Origin: CAZAMP01 sp964486455
GTDB taxonomy: Bacteria; Eisenbacteria; RBG-16-71-46; CAZAMP01
NCBI GenBank assembly: GCA_964486455.1
Contig: CAZAMP010000018.1
Span: 14,975-78,974, forward strand
DNA: 64,000 nucleotides
Direction: 5' to 3'
Position numbers and translations under genes: made by a program. Below, one piece after another: positions 39,624 through 48,808 of this stretch (its first letter is position 1; each line of letters starts with the position of its first letter). The notes below the pieces were generated by a model. That model saw nothing but the letters and a program-made list of their open reading frames with translations. It searched no databases and was not told the DNA's origin.

Positions 39624-41750
39624 CTAGGTTGCTATCCGATACGTGCTGCCATCGAACACGAAGGTGATGTTCGATCCGAGTGACAGGAACTTGCCGATTT
39701 CGGGGTGTTTCTTCATGAGGTCGAAGTACTCACGACTCAGGAACTCGATCTCTGTGACGCGCGAGTCCGCGTCGAATTCGGAGTCGGTCCATTCGTCGGG
39801 CCCTCCGAAGAACGTTTTGCCGCCGACGTGCCGCACCTGTTCCTCGCCCTGGACGGGAAGGACCTCGCGCTTCTTCGCTTCGCTCAGCTCATCGCTCATA
39901 GCGACAGAGCCCCGCCCACCGCGCGAGAAGAGGGCGTCGCCTACGTGGCCCCACGTGCTTCCCGCCTCGGGGCGAAGATCCATCTCTCGAGCCAGCTCGG
40001 GTTCCTCCTCGACGATCAGATAGGACGTGTACGGGGTGATGATCCCGTACTCCTTCGATAGCTTGACCACCTCGTCCACGAGCTCCTCATTCTCACCGTG
40101 GAGCCGGATCTCGCTGACCAGATAGGCGATCTTTCGAGACGCCCAGAGTCGCGGGATGAAGTCGTTGTCGCTGTTGCGATCCGCGAAGCGAGCGTCATAG
40201 ACGAACGTCTTCTCGCTACCGCGCACGTCCCCCGACAGTCGAACGGCCGTAGACCCGCCGTCCGAGTATCGACCGAAGAGCACGAGCTGCGATCCGTTGA
40301 AGATGTCCGGAAGTTCGACGGGGAAGATGTCGCTCACGTCGACGCGCCCGAAGTCGAGCGCGATATCCGAGAGGACCGGCTCGCTCACCTTCGAATAGAA
40401 GCTCGCGACCTTGGTCTCGATGTTCTCTTCCGGCTTGACGTACGCCACCGTCCCGCGGTTTTCGGCGGAGAGACGATCGAGTAGATGGGTGTTCACGTCG
40501 TAACCGACCCCGAACGTGAAGATGCGCAGCCGGTCGTCATTGGAATCACGCACGTTCTCGAGGATCGTCCCCACGTCGGTCTCCCCCACCGTCGGCTCGC
40601 CATCGGTGAGGAAGATCACCATCTGCGGATTGTCCGATCGCGCGCTACCCAGCGCGGTGCGAAGCGCCTTGTCGATCGCGGTTCCCCCGCGTGCGCGGAT
40701 CTTGGAAACGAACCGGCGCGCCCGCGCGACGTTGTCGTCCGATGCGCGCACCAAGCCGTCATCGAAGCCGTTCACGGCCGTAGCGAAGGTGATGATATTG
40801 AACCGATCACCGGCGTTCAGACGCTCGAGACAGAACTCGAGGGCACCCTTCGCCTGATCGATTTTCTCTCCGACCATCGATCCGGAAACGTCGATCACGA
40901 ATACGACGTCCTTCTCGATGACGACACGATCGTCCATCAGCTCGCCTGGCGCGAGGAGCAGCGCGAAGAAGCCGTCGTCCCCCCGGAGCTTGTGCGTGAG
41001 CAGGTTCAGTCCCATGTCCTTCTCTGAAACCGTGTAATAGAGAAGGAAGTCGCGGTCGGGTTTCACGTCTTTCTCTTCGTAACCGACGGTCGCGCGCCGC
41101 TCCTCGACATCGATGTCCGTGTCGTGGCTCGGGCAGTAGACGCTCTTGATCGGAACGTCGCTGCGAATGTCGACGGCAACGGTGACCTCGTCGAGGTTCG
41201 TCGCCGAGAACTTCTCGGTGTTGAGTGGATAGCGATAGCCGACGAGCCCCGCATCGTAGCGAAGGAGCTCCTCGTACTCGAGCTGGATCCGCGTTTCGCC
41301 GTGACGCGGAATCGGATAGACCCGTGCGCGAAACATGTCTCGTCCGACATATTCGAGAAGCGCGGGATCCTTCATGCGCCTGACGATGTCCTCGTAGATC
41401 TGCCGCGCTTCGTCGGCGGCGAGCAGTTCCGCCGTCACCTTCTTTCCGTTCATCCACATGGCGAAGTCGATGATCGACGCGCTCTCGGGGATCGGGAAAA
41501 TGTAGGTCCCCTCGATGTCCCGGTCGTTGTTGTTGACGAAGACCTGGTCGATCTTGGTCGTGGCCGTCTGTGCTTCGATCGACACGTTCACTCGGTGATA
41601 CTCGATCGAGAACGGGTCGGGGTTCGGCAGATCACCCGGGATGGGCCGGGGAATCAGAATCCCGTCCGCCTGCGCCGACGCGGCGGCGAGAAGCGCGATT
41701 CCGGCCAAGATGGCGGGCCACCTGACTGTTTTCGTATGACGTGGGTGCAT
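39624..41750 (-). CDS. exported VIT + vWA domain protein (inter-alpha-trypsin-inhibitor heavy-chain-like)
   Basis: 708 residues from ATG 41750, with GGAGGG 7 nt upstream. A signal peptide (WPAILAGIALLAAASAQA) precedes a VIT domain of about 130 residues (YHRVNVSIEAQTATTKIDQVFVNNND, GTYIFPIPESASIIDFAMWMNGK, ARQIYEDIVRRMKDPALLEYVGRDMFRARVYPI). The vWA domain follows: VVFVIDVSGSMVGEKIDQAKGAL with a full DxSxS MIDAS, and MVIFLTDGEPTVGETD. The C-terminal part has a TPYTSYLIVEE segment, as in VIT/vWA proteins generally. It forms a two-gene operon with 38513-39613. Bacterial proteins of this type are associated with surface adhesion or stress; the function here is unknown. Confidence 0.9.
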   Translation of the reverse strand: MHPRHTKTVRWPAILAGIALLAAASAQADGILIPRPIPGDLPNPDPFSIEYHRVNVSIEAQTATTKIDQVFVNNNDRDIEGTYIFPIPESASIIDFAMWMNGKKVTAELLAADEARQIYEDIVRRMKDPALLEYVGRDMFRARVYPIPRHGETRIQLEYEELLRYDAGLVGYRYPLNTEKFSATNLDEVTVAVDIRSDVPIKSVYCPSHDTDIDVEERRATVGYEEKDVKPDRDFLLYYTVSEKDMGLNLLTHKLRGDDGFFALLLAPGELMDDRVVIEKDVVFVIDVSGSMVGEKIDQAKGALEFCLERLNAGDRFNIITFATAVNGFDDGLVRASDDNVARARRFVSKIRARGGTAIDKALRTALGSARSDNPQMVIFLTDGEPTVGETDVGTILENVRDSNDDRLRIFTFGVGYDVNTHLLDRLSAENRGTVAYVKPEENIETKVASFYSKVSEPVLSDIALDFGRVDVSDIFPVELPDIFNGSQLVLFGRYSDGGSTAVRLSGDVRGSEKTFVYDARFADRNSDNDFIPRLWASRKIAYLVSEIRLHGENEELVDEVVKLSKEYGIITPYTSYLIVEEEPELAREMDLRPEAGSTWGHVGDALFSRGGRGSVAMSDELSEAKKREVLPVQGEEQVRHVGGKTFFGGPDEWTDSEFDADSRVTEIEFLSREYFDLMKKHPEIGKFLSLGSNITFVFDGSTYRIAT

Positions 41751-41876
41751 GGTGCGTCCCTCCTTTGCCCTCTCATGATCGTGAGGCCATCCGACAGACG
41801 TCTGATGCGCCCTCACGCCAATGGAGTCGCGAAAGAGGGGGGAATCGTTTACAGAGGACAGAACTAACTGCGGGAC

Positions 41877-41909
41877 AAAAGGATAGGCCTCCTGATCGGG
41901 AGGCCTATC
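41877..41909 (-). terminator. intrinsic terminator of beta-helix paralog A
   Basis: A perfect 11-bp stem, GATAGGCCTCC with GGAGGCCTATC, spans 41882-41909; on the minus strand it is followed by CTTTTG. It lies about 85 bp after the stop at 41995. Confidence 0.8.
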
Positions 41910-41994
41910 GCTCATGATCGGCGCGGTCGTGGCCGCTGTTTGTGACGGATCCCGCCAGGCCGAAGCGCCGAAGATACGTTCGTCGAATCCGGGG

Positions 41995-43149
41995 CTAGTT
42001 CGTGAAGTGCGCCTTCACTTGCCCCCACGTCGACTTTTCGACCGGGGAGGTTCCACACCCCTCTTGCCACGCGCCCCGATAGCCGCAGTCGTCCGTCGGT
42101 ATGCACGGAGAGTCACTCTGAATCGTCCAGTTGCGGTCCGTGTCGGGATCGGACGCGCAGAATTCCGGATCCACACTGAGGTTCCACATCTGCCCGTCCT
42201 GCCCCGCGAGGCAGTCGACCCAATCACCGCCCGTGTTGCCGAAGACGACGCAGCACACGAGGTTCGCCTCCGAGAGCCCACCACACTGAACCGGCGTGGA
42301 AATGTCGTTGAACGCGATGATCGAGTGGTTCATCGTGATCGATGAGGCCGAATCCATGAAGATGGCGGCACCCTGCGGGGCGGTATTCCCCGTCATGGTC
42401 ACGGTAGCCATGAAGGACGTCGAACTCTGGTCGAGGTACATGCCGCCACCCCCGGCGCTCGCCGCGTTGCCGGAGAACGTGCAGAACGTGACATGGGGTG
42501 ATGAGAATGAGTGCGCGTAGAGTCCTGCTCCCTCCACGGCGGTGTTCCCCAGGAAACGGCAGCCGGAGATGACCGGCATCGGCCCCGAGACAATGAAGAG
42601 CCCGCCCCCATTCCCATCGGATGTACTTCCCTCAAAGACACATTCGTTGAACATCGGCGACGAGTTGGCCACGTAGGCGCCCCCGCCAGCGACGGTCGCC
42701 TCCCCGTTCAAGAAGACACAATTGAGGAACGTTGGGTCTGAATCTTCCACACAGGAGACGGCTGCGCCGTTCTCCGCATAGCCGTTGACGATGGTGATGC
42801 CCGAAACCATGGCGACCGCTGTCTCTTGACTGTAGAAAAGGAAACCCCGATGGGGGTCTCCCATGCTGCCCTCACAGTCAATGATACAGGTCTCGGGAGT
42901 GCCGTTGAGTGACATGACGATGACGTCCTTGCCGCCGAAATCCAGGTCACGATTGCCGGCACCGGTGTAGGTCCCGTCCTCGAGTTGTATGAAGTCACCG
43001 GGATTGGCCGCGTCGATGGCGGCCTGGATCGTCGGATAGTCGCCGGATCCGTCCGCGGCCACTCGGATGAGCGCGCCGTAGGCCGTGACCGGAATCGTCA
43101 CTAGAGAGAGAAAGGCCGCCGCCAGCACCATCACCGTCAGTCGTCTCAT
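41995..43149 (-). CDS. secreted parallel beta-helix protein with C-terminal WGQVK tag (paralog A)
   Basis: 384 residues from ATG 43149, with AAGGAGA 8 nt upstream. A signal peptide (LTVMVLAAAFLSLVTIPVTAYG) is followed by IRVAADGSGDYPTIQAAIDAANPGDFIQLEDGTYTG, the usual pectin-methylesterase-like entry to a right-handed beta-helix. Repeated rungs follow with the pattern S-P-x-F-x-x-C-x-F (PTFLNCVF, PMFNECVF, PHVTFCTF). A Cys-rich cap (CCVVFGNTGGDWVDC, DPEFC, DSPCIPTDDCGYRGAWQEGCG) leads to the final STWGQVKAHFTN. It is exported, with no evident catalytic residues. It is about 60% similar by eye to 43445-44617 and looks like a tandem duplicate. Confidence 0.85.
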   Translation of the reverse strand: MRRLTVMVLAAAFLSLVTIPVTAYGALIRVAADGSGDYPTIQAAIDAANPGDFIQLEDGTYTGAGNRDLDFGGKDVIVMSLNGTPETCIIDCEGSMGDPHRGFLFYSQETAVAMVSGITIVNGYAENGAAVSCVEDSDPTFLNCVFLNGEATVAGGGAYVANSSPMFNECVFEGSTSDGNGGGLFIVSGPMPVISGCRFLGNTAVEGAGLYAHSFSSPHVTFCTFSGNAASAGGGGMYLDQSSTSFMATVTMTGNTAPQGAAIFMDSASSITMNHSIIAFNDISTPVQCGGLSEANLVCCVVFGNTGGDWVDCLAGQDGQMWNLSVDPEFCASDPDTDRNWTIQSDSPCIPTDDCGYRGAWQEGCGTSPVEKSTWGQVKAHFTN

Positions 43150-43444
43150 GTCATGTCTCCTTGTCGGGATCACCGAATCGCGATCGTCCGAGCGTTTGAA
43201 TGCGACGTTCGAGCTCGCCGTTCGAGTGGACGTGTGTGACGCACGCCCGGCCATTTCCGAGCGGGTCAGTCGTACAGTTCCCCACCAAAAGGCGTTACCA
43301 TTTCATGATCGAACAATCAGATTAACATGACGTCGACGTTCAGACGAGCCGAAATGCTTTCCCCGCAATCCTCTGCGGAATCCTCAAGTCGAGCTTCGGT
43401 TACCGAACCTACGGATGGTGGCCGATGTGTGTCGTGGCCCGGGA

Positions 43445-44617
43445 CTAGTGGTCGACTGAAGGCTCTATACGGTAGGCGGCCTTGATTCTTCCCCACGTCG
43501 AGTCTTCGACCGGGGACGTTCCACACCCTTCCTGCCACGCGCCGCGATAGTCGCAATCGTCGGTCGGCATGCAGGGTGAGTCGATCTGAATCGTCCAGTT
43601 GCGGTCCGCGTCCGGATCGGACGAGCAGAACTCCGGATCCACGTTGAGGTTCCACAACTGTCCGTCCTGCCCCGCGAGGCAATCGACCCAATCCCCACCC
43701 GCATTGCCGTAGACGACGCAGCAGCCGAGCGTCGCTTGCGAGAGCAGCCCGCACGCGACCGCGGCACCATCGGCATTGAACGCGACGATCGAGTCGTTCA
43801 TGACGAGAGACGCGTGCGATCCAACGGAAACCGCAGCGCCCGTCGAAGCGGCATTGCCCGTGAGCGTCGTCAGCACGATGAAGAAGAGCGAGTCGTCGTC
43901 GACAAAGATACCGCCGCCCTCCGTGCCCGCCGCGTTGCCGGAGAACGTGCAATACATGATGTGGGGCGCCGAAGAGCCGTGTCCATGGATCCCTCCTCCG
44001 GCGTCGGCCGCGCTGTTTCCGATGAAGCGGCAGCCGAAAAGCACCGGGGAAGGGCCGGCCGCGATAGCGAGCCCTCCGCCGCTCGCTTCCGAGCTGTTCC
44101 CCTCGAAGACACAGTTGGTGAACGTCGGCGACGAGTCGGCAACAAATGCGCCCCCACCGGCGGTGGTCGCAACGCATTCCAGGAAGACGCAGCTGAGGAA
44201 CGTCGGGGACGATCCTTCCATGCAGACGACGGCGGCACCGGTGTCCGCATAGCCGTTGAGTACGGTAATCCCCTCGACCCTGGCCTCATCCGTCTCGCCG
44301 TTTTCGAATATGAAGCCGCGATGCGGATCCCCGGCGCTACCCTCGCAATCGATGACGCAGGCCTCTGGACTGCTGTCGAACCCTATGACCACGATGTCTT
44401 TGCCGCCGAACGTCAGATCTCGATTGCCCGCGCCTCTGTACGTTCCTGCCTCGAGCTGTATGAAATCGCCGGGCTTGGCAACGTCGATGGCTTCCTGGAT
44501 CGTCGGATAGTCGCCTGACTCGTCCGCGGCAACGCGGAGGAGGGCCGCGTCCGACGTGAGCGGCAACGCTACTATCGAAGGAAGGACCGACGTCAGGGCC
44601 ACAATCAGTCGCCTCAT
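43445..44617 (-). CDS. secreted parallel beta-helix protein with C-terminal WGRIK tag (paralog B)
   Basis: 390 residues from ATG 44617, with GAGAGGAT upstream. The layout is the same as paralog A: signal peptide (LIVALTSVLPSIVALPLTSDA), LRVAADESGDYPTIQEAIDVAKPGDFIQLEAGTYRG, rungs with PTFLSCVFLEC, PTFTNCVFEG, PHIMYCTFSG, a Cys-rich cap (CCVVYGNAGGDWVDC, DPEFC, CMPTDDCDYRGAWQEGCG) and DSTWGRIKAAYR followed by eight extra residues. Its 3' end is about 295 bp from the start of paralog A; that gap holds no gene. It is probably a surface or outer-membrane structural or adhesive protein. No enzyme motif was found. Confidence 0.85.
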   Translation of the reverse strand: MRRLIVALTSVLPSIVALPLTSDAALLRVAADESGDYPTIQEAIDVAKPGDFIQLEAGTYRGAGNRDLTFGGKDIVVIGFDSSPEACVIDCEGSAGDPHRGFIFENGETDEARVEGITVLNGYADTGAAVVCMEGSSPTFLSCVFLECVATTAGGGAFVADSSPTFTNCVFEGNSSEASGGGLAIAAGPSPVLFGCRFIGNSAADAGGGIHGHGSSAPHIMYCTFSGNAAGTEGGGIFVDDDSLFFIVLTTLTGNAASTGAAVSVGSHASLVMNDSIVAFNADGAAVACGLLSQATLGCCVVYGNAGGDWVDCLAGQDGQLWNLNVDPEFCSSDPDADRNWTIQIDSPCMPTDDCDYRGAWQEGCGTSPVEDSTWGRIKAAYRIEPSVDH

Positions 44618-44720
44618 AAGCCATCCTCTCAAGCAGGTGATGACCGAGCGGAGAGGATATCACGTATCGATCGCGGCAATGCGCAAAGACCTTCCGGCAT
44701 CGATCTATGCAACCATGGGT

Positions 44721-44726
44721 TATACT
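44721..44726 (+). promoter_or_regulatory. candidate -10 element TATACT (within TATACTTAC)
   Basis: It lies 30 bp before ATG 44757. The same nine bases occur before the S8 protease gene (36284) and the ECF sigma gene (60965). No good -35 is present. Confidence 0.35.
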
Positions 44727-44756
44727 TACCCTTCCATCTGACGGAAGGAGACCGCC

Positions 44757-45434
44757 ATGGCGCCCATGAAGGTTTTCGTCCAACCCGCGCTGGCGCTTCT
44801 GATCGCAACGACGCTCGCCACCGGAATCGCGGATGCGCAGCCCGTCGATGCCGAGGTGACACTGAACCTCTTCACGAACGGCTGGTATGGAGCAAGTTGC
44901 CAGGGTTTCGAGGAGAACCACTACACGCGCTGCGATGACGTGGAGAACCATCCCGTGCCGCCCGAAGCCAACATGATGTTCTTGTGGGTGATCGTCAGCC
45001 GCGAAGGTGGGTTTCCGAACGGAATAGGAGGCCTGCAGTTCGGGATCGAGTACGACGGTCCTGCAACCATGCACTGGAACCTTTGCACAAGCGGTGCCGA
45101 AATCCCCCAGGGCGGCTGGCCCGAAAGTGGCGCGGGAAACGCCGTGACTTGGGAGGGGGGGTGCCACAACCCACCGGGCGAGAACGCCCGCGTGGGCCAC
45201 TTCATTCTCTACGGCGAGCTCACTGGCACGTTTCGGCTTACCGCCGACCCGCGGGTCGGCCAAGCGGTGTGGGCCGACTGCACTCCCAACTCCTACGAGA
45301 TCTGCCCAGGCAATCTCGCCGTGATAGACATCGAAGAACACGCGTTCCCGCTGTGCGGCGACAACTGCGGAGCCACTCCGATTCGTGTACGATCCTGGAG
45401 CCGAATCAAGAGCCACTACAGATCCGGAACGTAA
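44757..45434 (+). CDS. small exported protein with C-terminal WSRIK tag, unknown
   Basis: 225 residues with AAGGAG 8 nt before ATG 44757. A signal peptide (LALLIATTLATGIADA) is followed by a beta-rich region, VTLNLFTNGWYGASCQGF, MFLWVIVSREGGFPNGIGGLQFGIEYDG, and several Cys (CDDV, LCTSG, GGCHN, DCTPNSYEICPG, CGDNCG) that may form disulfides. The end RSWSRIKSHYRSGT matches the tag on the beta-helix proteins next door. The family is not recognised; similar small proteins in FCB genomes have a cohesin-like look, which is only a guess. It is divergent from paralog B, 140 bp apart. Confidence 0.78.
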   Translation: MAPMKVFVQPALALLIATTLATGIADAQPVDAEVTLNLFTNGWYGASCQGFEENHYTRCDDVENHPVPPEANMMFLWVIVSREGGFPNGIGGLQFGIEYDGPATMHWNLCTSGAEIPQGGWPESGAGNAVTWEGGCHNPPGENARVGHFILYGELTGTFRLTADPRVGQAVWADCTPNSYEICPGNLAVIDIEEHAFPLCGDNCGATPIRVRSWSRIKSHYRSGT

Positions 45435-45471
45435 TAGAGATCTTGGCGAGTCGAACACAATGGAGGAAACG

Positions 45472-45681
45472 ATGCGGTACGGCGCGCGGAACAAGCTCAC
45501 GGCCAAGGTGAAGTCGATCAAGAAGGGCCAGGTGATGGGTCTCGTAAAGTTCGACGTGACGACACCCTCCGAGATGGCCTCCGTTCTCACCGTGGAATCG
45601 ATCGAGCACCTCGACCTCAAAGAAGGCGACGAGATCCAGCTGGTGATCAAGGCAATCCATGTTCTGCCCGTGAGGGACTAG
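45472..45681 (+). CDS. Mop/molbindin-type molybdate (or tungstate)-binding protein
   Basis: 69 residues from ATG 45472, with GGAGG 5 nt upstream, so the longer in-frame start at 45385 (inside the preceding gene) is unlikely. YGARNKLTAKVKSIKKGQVMGLVKFDV then VLTVESIEHLDLKEGDEIQLVIKAIHVLPVRD is a complete single Mop/TOBE domain. Such molbindins assemble as hexamers and store oxyanion in the cytosol. No molybdate transporter or cofactor gene is nearby, so its place here is unexplained. Confidence 0.9.
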   Translation: MRYGARNKLTAKVKSIKKGQVMGLVKFDVTTPSEMASVLTVESIEHLDLKEGDEIQLVIKAIHVLPVRD

Positions 45682-45709
45682 CCGAACAAGGACGGAACGG
45701 ACCGGCCAC

Positions 45710-45725
45710 GCCCCGATCACGGGGC
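45710..45725 (+). terminator. short hairpin after the molbindin gene
   Basis: GCCCCG-ATCA-CGGGGC is a perfect 6-bp stem about 28 bp after the stop codon, followed by TTCAGG. The weak T content makes it only a possible terminator. Confidence 0.4.
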
Positions 45726-45871
45726 TTCAGGCCCAGATCGTCATGGCGCATACCGCCCCCCTCGGATTACTATTTGCCGATCTGACTAGCTCTCTCATAC
45801 GGGTCGGTCCGGTAGCGCCGGCCGCGACGCACGCCCGGGCGGCCCCTTCGACATCACGGAAGGAGTCGTTC

Positions 45872-48661
45872 ATGTTTCGCGCCACTCCACGCCTGATCGT
45901 CCCGCTGGCCACTACACTCATCGCGTGCATCGCACCGTTCGCGGTCGCCGACAGTCCTCCGACGTCCGATCTTCCAAAGGGAATCGAGTTCGTCACGTCG
46001 GTGGAGGGCATCACGGAGTACCGTCTCGACAACGGTCTGCAGGTTCTTCTCTTTCCGGATCCTTCGAAGCAGACCACGACAGTTTGCATCACGTATCTCG
46101 TCGGGTCGAAGCACGAAGGCTACGGCGAGACGGGGATGGCTCACCTCCTCGAGCACCTCGTGTTCAAGGGTTCGGAGAATCACCCGGACATTCCTCAGGA
46201 ACTCACAGCGCATGGCTGCCGCCCGAACGGATCGACCTGGGTGGATCGCACGAACTACTTCGAAACGTTCGCCGCTACCGATGAAAACCTCGAGTGGGCC
46301 CTCGATCTCGAGTCGGACCGGATGATCAACTGCTTCATCTCGCGTAAGGATCTGGATTCCGAGATGACCGTCGTCAGAAACGAGTTCGAGATGGGTGAGA
46401 ACAGCCCGATGCGCGTCCTCGAGGAGCGCGTCTACTCGACGGCCTACCTCTGGCACAACTACGGCAAGTCGACCATCGGTGCGCGGTCTGACATCGAGAA
46501 CGTTCCGATCGATAGGCTGAAGGCGTTCTACACGAAGTGGTACCGGCCCGACAACGCCGTGCTCGTGGTATCCGGTCGGTTCGACGCCCAACGCACGCTG
46601 GCACTCATTGACGAGAAATTCAGCCCGCTCACGCCCCCTGACATTCCGCTCCACCACACGTACACGATCGAACCGGCGCAGGACGGCGAACGCAGTGTCA
46701 TGCTCCGGCGGGTGGGCGACACGCAGGCGGTCGCTCTCGCCTACCACATTCCTTCAGCTGTGCATCCCGACTACGCGCCCGTGCAGGCGCTGTCATTCCT
46801 GCTGGGCGATACGCCGTCGGGCGCCCTCCATGAAGCGCTCGTCGAGACGAACCTGGCCGCTACAGTTCGCGCGCGCGCGGACCGTTTCGCGGACCCCGGC
46901 CTTCTCTACATGACGGCCGAGGTCCGGGCGGATCGATCCCTCGATGCGGCGCGAGAAGAAATGATCGCGGTCGTCGAGGGATTCGCGGAGACGCCCCCAA
47001 CCGAGGAGGAGGTGGACCGCGCGAAAACCAACCTACTCCGCAACTGGGAAATGCGGCTCAGAAATTCCCAGTGGGCGGCAATCGGTCTCAGCGAGTGGTG
47101 CGCGCAGGGCGACTGGCGCCTCTTCTTCCTCCATCGTGACAACCTGCAGCAGGTCACCGCCGAAGACGTTCACCGCGTGGCCGGCGAATATCTCGTCACG
47201 ACCAACCGAACGGTTGGGCTCTACGTCCCCACCGACGAACCGGCGCGCGCCGATGTGCCCGAGACCCCGGTCGTGGCCGAGTTGCTCGAGGGCTACGCCG
47301 GCAGCGAGGCGATGGCGACGGGTGAGGAATTCGACGCGACCCCGGAGAACATCGAGTCGCGCGTCGTGCGGGAAAGCCTGCCCGGCGGCCTCAATCTGGT
47401 GCTCCTCCCGAAGAAGACACGCGGAGAGAAGGTGAACCTCTCTCTTTCGCTTCACTTCGGTGACGAGAAGAGCCTCCGAAACAAGGCGCGGATCGGCGAG
47501 ATCACCGCGCGCATGCTGAACCGCGGCACGAAGAACCGCTCCCGCCAAGAGATCGAGGACGAGATCGATCGTCTCAAGGGGCGCGTCTCTGTCTGGGGCA
47601 TGGCCGCCGGCGTGACCGGGTCGATCGAGACGACGCGGGAGAACTTCCCGGATGCGCTAGCGCTGCTGGCCGAGATTCTCCAAGAGCCGACGTTTCCGGA
47701 GTCAGAGCTCGAGCAGCTGCGCGAGGAAACGCTTCTTCAGCTCGAAGAGTGGACGACCAATCCCCGCGTGCTCGCCCAGATCACTTACGCGCGACACATG
47801 AACCCCTGGCCGAAAGAGGACGTGCGTTACACCGCCACGTTGGATGAGGAGATCGAAGAGATCAAGCTGCTGACGCGCGAAGATCTCGCCGAGTTCCATG
47901 CCGACTTCTACGGCGCGAGCTATGGCGAGCTTGGGATCGTCGGCGACATCGATCCGGAAGAGGCCACGGCACTCGCCTCGCAGCTCTTCGACGACTGGAA
48001 GAACGCCACGCCGTACGAGCGGCTCACCGAAGAGTTCAGCGACCGGCCTGCGGTCATCGAATCGATCGAGGTGCCGGACAAAGAGAGCGCCGTGTTTCGG
48101 GCCGGGACACGCGTCAACATGCGCGACGACAACCCGGACTATCCGGCCATGGTTCTCGGCAACTTCATGACCGGCGGCGGCTTCTTGAACTCTCGTCTGG
48201 CTACGCGGATCCGCCGGACCGACGGGCTCAGCTACGGCGTCGGATCGTTCTTCTACGCCGACGCGTGGGACGAGGTCGGAGCCTTTGGGGCGTTCGCGAT
48301 CTATGCGCCGCAGAACGACGCGAAACTGATCACGGCATTCGAGGAGGAAATCCAGCGCGTTCTCGACAGCGGCTTCGCGGACGAGGAGATCGCCGAGGCA
48401 AAGTCCGGTTGGCTGCAGTCACGCGAGGTCTCGCGCAGTCAGGAGCGGGAGTTGGTCGGCGCGCTGGCGCGTCGCCAGGAGCAGGGACGCACGCTCGCGT
48501 GGGACGCGCTTCTCGAGACCAAAATCGCGGAGCTTACGAACACGCAGATCCTCGAAGCGTTTCGAAAGTACATCGATCTGAAGAAGATCTCGATTGTGCG
48601 CGCGGGAAACTTCGCGGGGGCGGCGGAAAAGGCCGCCGCCGTCGCCGAGCGGGCGGACTGA
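45872..48661 (+). CDS. exported M16-family zinc peptidase with two M16 halves
   Basis: 929 residues from ATG 45872, with AAGGAG 7 nt upstream. A signal peptide (LIVPLATTLIACIAPFAVA) is followed by the N-terminal M16 half with the inverted zinc motif HLLEH (91-95) and Glu171 (VVRNEFEMGENSP), exactly the HxxEH-x75-E spacing. The second half (from about residue 490: LPGGLNLVLLPKKTRGEKVNLSLSL, RIGEITARMLNRGTKNRS) lacks the zinc motif, as usual; GGGFLNSRLATRIRRTDGLSYGVGSFFYA is the conserved C-terminal segment. It probably degrades peptides in the periplasm. The full single-chain length matches pitrilysin-like members. Confidence 0.92.
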   Translation: MFRATPRLIVPLATTLIACIAPFAVADSPPTSDLPKGIEFVTSVEGITEYRLDNGLQVLLFPDPSKQTTTVCITYLVGSKHEGYGETGMAHLLEHLVFKGSENHPDIPQELTAHGCRPNGSTWVDRTNYFETFAATDENLEWALDLESDRMINCFISRKDLDSEMTVVRNEFEMGENSPMRVLEERVYSTAYLWHNYGKSTIGARSDIENVPIDRLKAFYTKWYRPDNAVLVVSGRFDAQRTLALIDEKFSPLTPPDIPLHHTYTIEPAQDGERSVMLRRVGDTQAVALAYHIPSAVHPDYAPVQALSFLLGDTPSGALHEALVETNLAATVRARADRFADPGLLYMTAEVRADRSLDAAREEMIAVVEGFAETPPTEEEVDRAKTNLLRNWEMRLRNSQWAAIGLSEWCAQGDWRLFFLHRDNLQQVTAEDVHRVAGEYLVTTNRTVGLYVPTDEPARADVPETPVVAELLEGYAGSEAMATGEEFDATPENIESRVVRESLPGGLNLVLLPKKTRGEKVNLSLSLHFGDEKSLRNKARIGEITARMLNRGTKNRSRQEIEDEIDRLKGRVSVWGMAAGVTGSIETTRENFPDALALLAEILQEPTFPESELEQLREETLLQLEEWTTNPRVLAQITYARHMNPWPKEDVRYTATLDEEIEEIKLLTREDLAEFHADFYGASYGELGIVGDIDPEEATALASQLFDDWKNATPYERLTEEFSDRPAVIESIEVPDKESAVFRAGTRVNMRDDNPDYPAMVLGNFMTGGGFLNSRLATRIRRTDGLSYGVGSFFYADAWDEVGAFGAFAIYAPQNDAKLITAFEEEIQRVLDSGFADEEIAEAKSGWLQSREVSRSQERELVGALARRQEQGRTLAWDALLETKIAELTNTQILEAFRKYIDLKKISIVRAGNFAGAAEKAAAVAERAD

Positions 48662-48693
48662 TAGCAGGCGTTCATCACAAATCCGCGCTTCGT

Positions 48694-48732
48694 AGCGGCG
48701 GCGTTGTCAACATGTAGGGCCACGCCGCCGCT
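48694..48732. terminator. 11-bp hairpin after the M16 gene
   Basis: AGCGGCGGCGT and ACGCCGCCGCT pair perfectly around a 17-nt loop, 33 bp after the stop. There is no T-run, so it is an imperfect terminator or 3' stabiliser. Confidence 0.5.
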
Positions 48733-48808
48733 CAGGCGCCCGTGACATACGACCTACCGAAACAACGTGCGAGGGTCGCGCGAGAAGAAGTCCCCGAGCG
48801 ACAATTTG

